Assembly: GCA_001792895.1 (NCBI GenBank)
Contig: MARA01000013.1
Span: 744,001 to 808,000, forward strand
Source: Lentinus brumalis
Lineage: Eukaryota; Basidiomycota; Agaricomycetes; Polyporales; Polyporaceae
Direction of reading: 5' to 3'
Length of the DNA: 64,000 nucleotides
Part shown: in pieces, positions 48,119 to 58,234 of the stretch
Layout of the letters: each line of letters begins with the position of its first letter
Position numbering within the stretch: the stretch's first letter is position 1
Position numbers and translations under genes: made by a program
Notes under the pieces: model-generated
The model's database searches: none
What the model was told of the DNA's origin: nothing
What the model saw: the letters and a program-made list of their open reading frames with translations, nothing else

Positions 48119-50887
48119 ATGGGGGCCGGAGGAGGCAAGGTCGAGGTTCGGGTGTGCATATACCACCAACTGTTGCAGGTCTAATACATTAAGTTATGGT
48201 AAAGGCCTGCGGGTGCTTATACATTATATTATGGTTGTGAGCCTTAATGCATTAGAGTTGCCCAGGGAAACCGGGGCTGCCCCGGGACCTTGCTTAAATA
48301 GGCAGTTGATCTAATAGCCAGGCCGGAAGGGGCGCTTTCTGGGCGCTTTTTTGGCTTTTTTGCTGTGCTATGCCCTTCCAACCCCTCGGGGCTTGGGTGG
48401 CTGTGTTATACCAACCATCTGGCGCTTTTTTCGTGCTTTCCTATCCCAATATGGCAACTTGGTGCTCATGGCTTGTTAGCCCACTATTGCTCTGCCTCTA
48501 GCTCTCTCAAATCTTCATCAATCCGCATGAAATTAGGCTCATTGAGTTCGCATTTTTACTCTCCACTTGATGGGCCTATATAGGCAAGCATGTGACCTCT
48601 AGAGATCCACATATCCTTCATACTGTGCACAGACCAGATAGCTCCACCCTGTATAGGTTGATGAGCACTGATCTCATTGCCCCAAGCCTTGGCATAGATG
48701 GTCAGTATGATATGCCTTCAGGGTTGAGCAGATTATATGGCTGTACCCTCTTCTGTGATGCTTTGAATCATGATTTTGTTTTGCATGAGTAGAATGCCAG
48801 TATTTCTTGCATAGCACGTGACAACATGCTTCAATGAATCTGCAAATTTGTGCATTAGAAAGCTTACGTGTATGCACCACTGATTCAGGAATTGAATCTC
48901 TTATCGGAGTTTTTGTGAGCATAGCAGTGGGTTATCAGCCATGTGGAATAGCATGTCTATTCCACCAGATCCTCTTGGGTGATAAGCATATAAGTATTAC
49001 CAACGGCAAGGGCATGTTTACAGCTTTATACTACAGTTTATTTCATCAATATTGACGGACCTGGGCCTGGCCTATGAGCCAGATCGTAAAATAAGCGCCC
49101 GTGTAAGACGCGTCTTAATTCTTGTATGCGTGATATTTGGCCCTTTGACATGAATCTAGGAGCCACAGCACTTGTAGAAATAACTCTATTGATGCCTTGA
49201 ACATGTCCCTTGATGATGGATACATATAATGGCCATCCAAAGGTGTAGCAGTTGGGAAACATGATACATACCTTAGTTTGCAGTATGCCACCCTGCAGGC
49301 TGCTGGTAGCAACTTCCCCTACTTTTTCCCCACCCCAAAAACTTCGAACACAACTATTGTAATACTGCTTTCTCTGACCTGTTCAGTCCTGAAGATCTGC
49401 TTATCAGGCCAGAAATAAGGAAGATATTGCCGACTTTTTGGAAGAACTGATAAGGGGCTGTAACTACATGCTGTGGGCGGATAAGGCTGCAAAGTGGTGG
49501 AAGTTAAGATAATAATGGTACTAAATGATTCCAAAAAGCAGCATGGTGCTCTGACTTATGAAAGTGCAGATATGAGCTAATTACTGAAGCAGACATCTCA
49601 CATGAACCATTATCACATTTACGAATTGCACATGCAATGCCAAGCATTGTCAATGTTATTATAGTAGTACTATAGTACTACCAGAGCTATGAGGAGCATA
49701 TGAGGGCTACTGATGCCCAGTCTGCTGTACTGTGTTGGATATACAGGACACAGGATATAGGATGGCAATGGCACAGTATATGGCCTGATTGGCATATATC
49801 TCATATCACTCAAACGAAACTAACTCTTGCTTGCATATAGTAATAGTGGGCAGCTATACTGATTCTATATAGCCCCACGATCCATCAATTTCTGCCAGGG
49901 ACTGCAATATGCAAGTATTGTAGAGATACCACAACACATGATTGCTTTATAATGTTTATAATAAGCCCATCAAGTGGAGAGTAAAAATGCGAACTCAATG
50001 AGCCTAATTTCATGCGGATTGATGAAGATTTGAGAGAGCTAGAGGCAGAGCAATAGTGGGCTAACAAGCCATGAGCACCAAGTTGCCATATTGGGATAGG
50101 AAAGCACGAAAAAAGCGCCAGATGGTTGGTATAACACAGCCACCCAAGCCCCGAGGGGTTGGAAGGGCATAGCACAGCAAAAAAGCCAAAAAAGCGCCCA
50201 GAAAGCGCCCCTTCCGGCCTGGCTATTAGATCAGCTGCCTATTTGGGCAGGATCCCGGGGCAGCCCCGGTTTCCCTGGGCAACTCTAATGCATTAAGGCT
50301 CACAACCATAATATAATGTATAAGCACTCGCAGGCCTTTACCATAACTTAATGTATTAGACTTACAACAGCAGCTGCATATACCACACGGTGCGTACTCT
50401 GCCCGCTGGCGAACACGGCGTGTCGCTCAACGTAACACAGGATGGAGTGCGCCCGACTACAACGACCTTGCAAGGCCAACGTCACGCCCACCTCGTAACA
50501 TTGTCTATCAAACAAGAAGCGTTGCTCCGACCGCTCGGGATGAACATGGGCTCGCGCAAGATTGCGGATCGCCTCGAAATGTGGGAGATCTTCAGCGAGA
50601 AGTGGATGCCTGCACTCCCTCAAAATCATCCCCTCATCCTCTTGGACGGCCAGGGCGTCATCTTCCGCAAACAGGGCATCACGGCCGTGCCGGACCTGGA
50701 CCACTTCGTCCTCCTCACCCTGCCAGCCCTCGTCACGGACCAGCGCCCGCGGATCCCCACATGGCTGGCGTATGCAGCCTCCAAGTGTGCGCCCACATCG
50801 CCAGCAGCGGGGGCCCCATCGAAGCCCGCCCGGGGGAGTTTGTCCACCATATGGTGTGCACCTATTGCAATAGAGACCGGTAAATAG
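48119..50887 (+). pseudogene. Hypothetical exon split by long-TIR element copy 2
   Basis: The frame opened at ATG 48119 (MGAGGGKVEVRVCIY) runs into the element at 48165. It resumes exactly in frame after the second target copy at 50385 (HTVRTLPAGEHGVSLNVTQD, IADRLEMWEIFSEKWMP, GVIFRKQGITAVPDLDHFVL). It then reaches the start of the fourth long-TIR element near 50860, whose first bases supply the stop at 50885-50887. No family recognised. The gene has thus been hit twice by the same element family within about 520 bases of host sequence. Confidence 0.55.
48165..50376. mobile_element. Long-TIR DNA element, copy 2 (2212 bp)
   Basis: Same orientation and length as 37394-39605, offset exactly 10771 bases, with no difference seen in the parts I compared. 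The flanking target duplication is CATATACC (48157-48164 and 50377-50384), different from copy 1, so this is an independent insertion and not a copied block. Internal palindrome at 49104-49117. Recent transposition is implied. Confidence 0.85.
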
Positions 50888-51018
50888 CCTGCGCGCTATT
50901 GCAACACGTACCGGCTCCTGTGTACAGCCACCCCGGAGGCTCCGGGAGCCACCATATTCTGCCTAATTAGGCAGCTGAGCTAATAGCCAGCCTGGAGGCC
51001 TCCTTCTTGGGCGCTTTT

Positions 51019-51552
51019 TATGAGAGCTTGTAGACGATTTGCGGCGATCTGTAACGCAGACGCAGCGGGCCTCAGTCGTCGTGCTCGAAGAAAGGCAAAA
51101 GACTAAGACTATATTCTGTACCTGTAACGCAGACGCAGCGGGCTACACAAGTACAGAGTCAGTAACTAGTATGAATAGATCAGTAAAGCGTAAAGACATA
51201 CCCTCAGTCGTCGTGCTCGAAGAAAGGCAAAAGACTGAGGGCAGCGAGGCGGAGGGGAGCGAGTATAAGAGAGCGGCGGCGAGCGACGAGCGGAAAGCGC
51301 GAAGAGCGCTACTATGTCTATATACGGCAAGCAGAATACCTAAACGACGTCGGCTAATGTACGAGACAGTATCTTGAAGTATCGATGGCGATAGAACGTA
51401 GGTATGGGTCTGGAATGTGTGTAGGAAGATGTACGGAAGCAGGGAGGGGACGACGGGCAAGAGGAAACGAAATAGTAAGTAACGAGGCAGAGTCCATGGA
51501 GCATACGTATCGTAGACGGCGCTGAGGCCGCGTTAGGCTTGTTGTTCCAACA
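51019..51552 (-). repeat. Copia LTR (3' LTR of the element)
   Basis: 534 bp, no difference seen from 56275-56808. Contains two alternating direct repeats: CTGTAACGCAGACGCAGCGG and CAGTCGTCGTGCTCGAAGAA each occur twice, a likely U3/R regulatory array. Confidence 0.9.
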
Positions 51553-51565
51553 CACCCCCTCAAGC

Positions 51566-54500
51566 CTAGAGCAGGCCGAGGGCGGCGGCGAAGTGCTTGA
51601 CTTTCGGCGAAGGGAGGGCCTTCGTTAGAACGTCGGCGACCATGTCTTCGGTAGGACAATACACGAGACGGATCTTCTTGTCTTCGACGATCCAGCGGAT
51701 GAAATGGAAGCGGATGTCGATGTGTTTAGTGCGGGCATGGTACTGGTTGTCGCGCGCGAGGGCGATCGCCGATTGGTTGTCCGAGTTGAGCGTGATGGGG
51801 TCTGTGAACGGCGTGAAGACCTGTCCAATCAGCGAGCGAAGCCAGAGAGCTTCTTTTGCGGCGTGGGTGATAGCGACATACTCGGACTCTGTAGTCGAGA
51901 GCGAGATGAGTTCCTGGCGCTTTGAGCTCCAAGAGACCGCGCCGCCGTCGATGAGAAAAGCGTAGCCCGAGATGGCTTTGCGATCCTCGTGCATCGAGCC
52001 GTCGGCGTCCGAGTACCCAACGAGATCCAGCGCGGTTGCACCATACGTTAGCTTGAGCGACTTCGTACCATGCAGGTACCTGAACACCCGGCGCACGGCC
52101 TCCCAGTGCGGGTGACCTGGGTTGTCAGAGAAGCGAGACAGGATCGAGACGGCGTACGTGATGTCGGGCCGTGTGCCCAGCGACGCATACATTAGCGAAC
52201 CGACAGCCTCGCGGTACGGCACGTCGCGCATGGCTCCAATCTCAGCAGGAGTCGACGGGCTTTGAGCGGACGAGAGGTTGGCATGCGGGTCCATGGGCGT
52301 GGAAACCGGCTTGGCGTCCTCGAGCCCGAAACGGCGTACAATCGATTCGATGTAGGCGGTCTGCGAGAGAGAGAGACGACGGCTGGGGCGGTCGCGTTCG
52401 ACTGCAAAGCCGAGGATCCAGTGGATCTCGCCTTCGTCCGAGATCTCGAAAGCTTCGCGGAGCTTCTGCTTGACCTCGAGAATCAGGCCGTCCGACGAGG
52501 CCACTATTGTCAAGTCGTCGACATGAACAACTATAACAATCAAGTCAGTGCCCTCGACGCGATAGAACACGGCCTGGTCGACGTCCGACTGCGACAGGTT
52601 CAGCTTCTCCTGAAGAACGCGCAGCAGCTTCTTGTGCCAGTGCCGCGCGCTCTGCTTGAGGCCATAGAGGGGACGAAGAAGACGCAACGCAAGCGTCTTG
52701 TCCTTCGTGAGATCCGAGCCCGGCGGGATGGCCATGTAGATGACTTAGTTGTCCTCGAAGTCGCCGTTGAGGTACGCGCTTTTGACGTCGACTTGGTGGA
52801 CTTCGAAGTCATGGCGAGCGGCGAAAGCGAGGGCGACGCGGATAGAGGCTGTCTTCGCAACAGGAGCATACGTCTCGAAGAAATCAATTCCTGGGACCTG
52901 TGAAAATCCGCGTGCCACAAGACGAGCTCGGTACCTGTAAACGTTCCCAGACGCGTCTTTCTTCGCATGGAAGACCCAGCGACAGCTTACTATGTTCGCG
53001 TCAGGCGGAGGCCGTTCGAGTCGCCAAGTCCCATGAGCCTCCAGAGCCTCGAGTTCCTCCCTCATCGCCTCCTCCCAGCGCGGCCACTCCGGCCTACGCT
53101 TCGCCTCAGCGAGCGTGCGCGGATCCAGTCCTTCAACCTCTGCCATCTGCGCCGCCATGGCGGCCCCTCCAATCTCCTCAACAAGCAAGTCCTCGACAGC
53201 CTTCTCCTCCTCGGCCTCCCGACGTTCGCGAAGCTCTTGAACGGTAGGAAGCGGAGCTGAGGGCGGTGCAGCTGGTGCACGCTGACGAGCGGAGCGTCGC
53301 GGCGGAACAGGATTGTGCGCAGCAGGCGGCGGGAGAGGCGGAGCAGCAGGCGGCGGTGGCAAGTCGATAACCACAGGCTCGGGTGTCTTGTCTCCAGAGG
53401 CAGACTCCGAGTCGTCAGAGCTGGGCTCCGGCGATGGCACGAGCTTGTCCCCAGCAGGCTCGTCCACCCCCTCAAGCTCGGCGTCGTCGCCGGGAGGGAA
53501 CGCCGGAAAACCTGGGTCGGAGAACCGCAGGTTCCGCTCGACCGTGACGGTGTGCTTGTCCGGCCAGTACACCCGAGAGCCCTTGCTCTGAGCGTCGAAA
53601 CCGACCCAACGGCCGCATTTCGCCCGCTCGCCGACCTTCCCATCGCTCCGGTCGTGGACCCAGACCTTAGAACCCCACACAGGGACTCCGCGCATGTCCG
53701 GAGGCGAGCCAGTCAAGGCTTCGAACGGCGTACGACCGTCGAGAGCCTTCGTCGACGTGCGGTTCTTCAACCACGTTGCGTGCATCGCAGCCTCTCCCCA
53801 CAGAAAGCGCGGCAGTCCTGATGCGATGAGCATAGCCCGCACCTTCTCCATGATGGTGCGGTTGAGCCGCTCCGATACGCCAGCCTCCTCGGACGTGTCG
53901 TGAACCGAGAGCTTGAGTTCGATGCCATGTTCGTCCAGGTAAGTCTTGAACGCCTCGCTGAGGTACTCGCCGCCTCGATCTATGTTCAGGAACTTGATCT
54001 TGGCGCTGTAGTGGCGGTCGAGCCAGGCTTCGAACGACTTGAAGGAGTCGAACGCTTCGCTCTTCTTCCGGAGAAGATAGAGCGTCGAAAAACGCGTCTT
54101 GTCATCGGTGAAGCTGATATAATACTTGCGTCCACCGAGAGTGACGACACGGGACGGCCCCCATGTGTCTGAGTGCAGCTCCTCGCCGAGCTCCTCTGCT
54201 CGGTGACCCTGGCGTTCCGACGGCACGGTCTTGCGTGTAGACTTCGCCCGGATGCACGCCTCGCACGGCGTGGACTTGCTCGGCGTTGTGAGCTTGATCC
54301 CGGTAATGAAGCCGCGAGCGATGAGCTCCTTGATGGCGCGAATGGGGATATGGCCGAGGCGGCAGTGTGCCTCGTCCTCCGTGATCTCCTCGACGCTGCT
54401 GGACGCGGCGTGTGCCGCAGCATCGGTCCGGTCGCGCATCACGACGTAGAGTCCTCCAGCCTTCGGCACACGGCCTACAACATCGCCTTCAGCGTTGACG

Positions 54501-56149
54501 ATGACGCACTCTCCACCGGCAAACGTGGTGGTGTAGCCTGCGTCGTCGATCCGTCCGACCGAGACGAGGTTAAAGCCGAGAGCGGGCGTGAACAAGACAT
54601 CGGTGAGCTTGATGCGCGTGTCCTCGGACGGCGGGTTGGGAACCGGGATCACCATCTCTCCGACACCCGTAGCGTGGAAGTGTTGCTGATTTGCGGCGCT
54701 GAGAGGGCGATCCGGTGTCTCCGTGAACGTCACGAAGTCCTGGCGATAGGGCGACATGTGGTGCGTCGCACCTGAGTCGTACAGGTCCATCGCCCGAGTC
54801 GGAGCAGCAGCAGCGGCGATGGGGGCATGCGCAACAGCGGCGCGGTCCTCGGCGTCGGTCTCCTCATCCTCGGACACGTCCTGGACCCAGGCGGCCACGT
54901 TCTGCATGCGCACGGGCATCGGAACGGGCAGAGGGGCTGGCGCAGGCTCCTCCTCGTCGGACGAGGTGTCCGCGGCCCCAGTATCGTCGGCGTTGCTGCT
55001 GAATGACACGGACGAGTCGGAGACTGACTGGAGACTCGGCAGAGAGTCCTCCGAAGCCTCTGTGAGCTCGGTATAGGCGGAATGGCCGCCAGACGACCAC
55101 GCATCGTCCCCAGAGTCGGACTCGTCGTCGGTCTCGACAGTCGCTCGGAACGGGGGCGACAACATGGCGGACCAGGCACCGACGAAGTGCCCAGCTCCGT
55201 TGGGAACCTCCTTGATGCGTGCGGAGCTTGCGGCGACGTTTGCAGCTCCAGTGGCGGGTTTCGGGTTGTTCGAGCCCGAGTTCTTCTGGCCGTTGCCATT
55301 GCCCTTCGAGCTGGTGCCCTTCGGGCTCGGGCAGGCCTCCTCCTTATGCCCCTTGCCGCCGCAGTTCCAGCAGACTCCGATGGGCTTCTGTGGGCCCTTG
55401 CCCTTCCAGTTCTTCGGCTTCTCACTGGACATCGCACTAGCAGCGACGCCGGCATCCCTCGACTTCGACTTCTTGTCGCCGCCACGCCGGTTCCACTCCT
55501 CGAGGACGGACTCGATCACAAGATCCGGCGCGATTGAAGGCTTGTCCGGACTGAGAGTGGCGGTGGTAGACGAGGGGTTAAGTCGAGCTTGAAGCTTCAT
55601 CTGCGCGGAGAGCTGCGAGATGAATGCGGAAAGCGAGTCGGGGAGGAAGTTGATAATGACCGAAGCGTACTCCATGTCCGAGATGTCGATGTCGTACGTG
55701 AGCAAGTTCTCATACTCGACTTGGAGGCGGTCGAGCTCGGAACGGAGATCCTTGGAAGGGTTGAACTTCATGTTCATGAAGTCGCGGCGAAGGTTCGAGC
55801 GGGCGAGGAGCGACTTGCTCGAGTATTCGGCGACAATCGCCGCCCAGACGTTGGCGACGGAACCTTTACGCTTATGGCGAGCGTAAGTGACGGGGGGGAT
55901 CTTGAGCGTGAGGAGATAGAGAGCAAGATTCTCCTTCTTGTCCCACGCAGCAATCTCCGCGGTCTCCACGAGGGTAGGCGTGTCCGCATCGGCCGGGACT
56001 GGACGAGCAGACGTACCATTGAAGTGTCCCCATACCTCCTTCTGCTTCACGGCAATCGAGAACTGCTGCTCGAATAGCAGCCAGTTCGAACCCTTCGAAT
56101 CGAGCTTCTCCACGCCGGCGACGAAATCCGACAGCGATGGGGATGACAT
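51566..56149 (-). pseudogene. Copia Gag-Pol polyprotein with one in-frame stop
   Basis: ATG 56149 opens a frame of 1527 codons to TAA 51566. In order: Gag (SNWLLFEQQFSIAVKQKEVW), zinc knuckle CWNCGGKGHKEEAC near residue 260, protease DSGATHHM near 460, integrase HHCC-like region (CRLGHIPIRA...CEACIRAKS), integrase core with HSDTWGP (near 661), DRGGEY and SERLNRT supplying D-D-E, then reverse transcriptase (RLVARGFSQVPGIDFFETYA, DVKSAYLNGD, LLRPLYGLKQSARHWH, VVHVDDLTIV) and RNase H (GYSDADGS, STTESEYVA, DNQSAIALARD, ARTKHIDIRFHF). The only lesion is TAA at 52745-52747, in the RT fingers between LNGDFEDN and VIYMAIPPG. The frame is otherwise unbroken, so one nucleotide separates it from an intact copy. 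Confidence 0.9.
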
Positions 56150-56257
56150 GGCGATGGAGACGATGGAAGGATGTGAGTGGAAGCAGCGAGGGCAGGACTG
56201 TGGAGATGGGCGAGGATAAGGGCAGTTTGCGCAGTGAGTCTTCGAGTTAAGGCCTTT

Positions 56258-56274
56258 GCGCAGGGCTCATAACC
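56258..56274 (-). promoter_or_regulatory. Copia primer-binding site for initiator tRNA-Met
   Basis: The minus strand reads GGTTATGAGCCCTGCGC immediately after the 5' LTR. The plus strand, GCGCAGGGCTCATAACC, equals the anticodon stem-loop of eukaryotic initiator tRNA-Met. Pairing inside the tRNA instead of at its 3' end is the half-tRNA priming known for Drosophila copia. Confidence 0.8.
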
Positions 56275-56808
56275 TATGAGAGCTTGTAGACGATTTGCGG
56301 CGATCTGTAACGCAGACGCAGCGGGCCTCAGTCGTCGTGCTCGAAGAAAGGCAAAAGACTAAGACTATATTCTGTACCTGTAACGCAGACGCAGCGGGCT
56401 ACACAAGTACAGAGTCAGTAACTAGTATGAATAGATCAGTAAAGCGTAAAGACATACCCTCAGTCGTCGTGCTCGAAGAAAGGCAAAAGACTGAGGGCAG
56501 CGAGGCGGAGGGGAGCGAGTATAAGAGAGCGGCGGCGAGCGACGAGCGGAAAGCGCGAAGAGCGCTACTATGTCTATATACGGCAAGCAGAATACCTAAA
56601 CGACGTCGGCTAATGTACGAGACAGTATCTTGAAGTATCGATGGCGATAGAACGTAGGTATGGGTCTGGAATGTGTGTAGGAAGATGTACGGAAGCAGGG
56701 AGGGGACGACGGGCAAGAGGAAACGAAATAGTAAGTAACGAGGCAGAGTCCATGGAGCATACGTATCGTAGACGGCGCTGAGGCCGCGTTAGGCTTGTTG
56801 TTCCAACA
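56275..56808 (-). repeat. Copia LTR (5' LTR of the element)
   Basis: Transcription runs from this LTR towards lower coordinates. Same sequence as the other LTR by eye; the short open frames inside it are identical in both copies. It is followed outward by the target duplication CTTTT. Confidence 0.9.
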
Positions 56809-57921
56809 CTTTTTTTGGCTCTTTTTGGCCTCTACAGCCACAACAGCCCCGGAGCCCATAGTGGCTGTGCTATACCAACCTCCTGGCGCTTTTTTCGTGT
56901 TTTCTGGCCCAATATGGCAACTTACTGATGATGGCTCTGCAGTGAATGTTCCTGCCACCTTAGTACCTTCAGTACTTATCCGTTTTACATAAAAGTAGGT
57001 GCAATGGATTTGCATTTTGATGCCCTATCCACTGGTGCTATGTAGAATAGGTGGCATGCCTTCACAACTGCTGCATACTCACAATACTACTGAAATACAG
57101 TCACATACAGTAAATAGTGCATATTGCGGTCACCTTCTATTCAATCTTGACATGTCTAACATGTCTGAGCAGGCAGAAAGTGTCTCCATTTGATGTCATC
57201 TGTTGTAGCACCATATAATCCAGTAAAATGATGTACTTCTGCTAGATCAGCCTGCTGCTTTATAACCTCCACCATGTCCATAGTTGTTCTGTTTGCCCTG
57301 CAATCATCTACATACTAGCAGACAATATATTATAATCTTTATGTATAGTGGCCAACCATATACCATTTACAATGGCTTCATAAATTTGGGGTTTATGTTG
57401 GTACCATGACTTGGGAGGAAACCAAGCCTAATGAAGGAGCTCATGATGTACATAGAAATCATTGCATAACCTATAATACAGCAGACATACATGTACCCAG
57501 TCATAGCTTAATTTCCCTTATCGGGCTTGGATTGATTCACTGGTGTTCTTATCAATGACCAGCAATGGTTGGCAGATTACCACATGTTGCCTCCATGGAT
57601 AATCATTGTGATGCCACCAATAGGACCTACAAGCATGCAGCTTTTTGTCACAGTCTTTGCCATGCCAAATGGAGCACTCAACACTGAGATATAAGCCAGA
57701 TTGTCCAAAAAGCGCCCAAATTAAGACCCATCTTAATATTCTGCATCATTGTTGACACAGATCCAGCCATTGCCACAAGTGTATGGTGCCATAAATGGAT
57801 GCACAGCATAGTATACAATATATATCTTGACTTCTGAGACCATGTGGTATGTGGGCGGATGGGTAGAACTTGAATATCAGTTGCTGCAGTAGGCCATCTT
57901 CCTGGTCATTCTGTACCACTC

Positions 57922-58186
57922 TGTAAGCCGGCCGTGCGGCGTGCGGCTCCACTAGTCAGACGACGGGAGAACTGAAACAAGCTGCGACGTTCAAGTAGAA
58001 ACTCAGTAAGGTACATGCGGGGCGAGCACAACAATACGTACCTGCGACGTTCAAGTAGAAACTAGAGAACGTCACAGGCGGCGAGCGCGATATATAGAGT
58101 ACCGTAAAAGGAAACCAAACATACAAACAAGACCAAAGCAGACGTCAGCGGTCCGAGAACTGGGTAACACCAACGCGGGTGTTACA
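57922..58186 (-). repeat. Gypsy LTR (3' LTR)
   Basis: 265 bp, no difference seen from 63654-63918. Begins directly after target copy CACTC. Confidence 0.9.
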
Positions 58187-58234
58187 CTCTTCCACCCTCC
58201 GAAGAATGAGAACCGGGGAGTGAAGGGGAACAAA

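Larger units (their letters stand above)
51019..56808 (-). mobile_element. Ty1/copia LTR retrotransposon (5.8 kb)
   Basis: LTRs at 51019-51552 and 56275-56808 (534 bp each) look identical. In element orientation they run TGTTGGAACAAC to GCTCTCATA. Target duplication is CTTTT. The minus-strand polyprotein gene spans 56149-51566. The polypurine tract is GAGGGGGTG just before the left LTR, and the primer site adjoins the right LTR. It sits inside the fourth long-TIR element. Identical LTRs indicate a very recent insertion. Confidence 0.95.

Noticed and set aside
51039..51377. 112-codon frame present in both copia LTRs
   Set aside because: LTR sequence, with the frame crossing the internal direct repeats; identity between the two only reflects identical LTRs.
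53313..53821. Long plus-strand frames opposite copia pol and gypsy gag (also 62168-63031)
   Set aside because: Antisense shadows of GC-rich codons in real retroelement genes.
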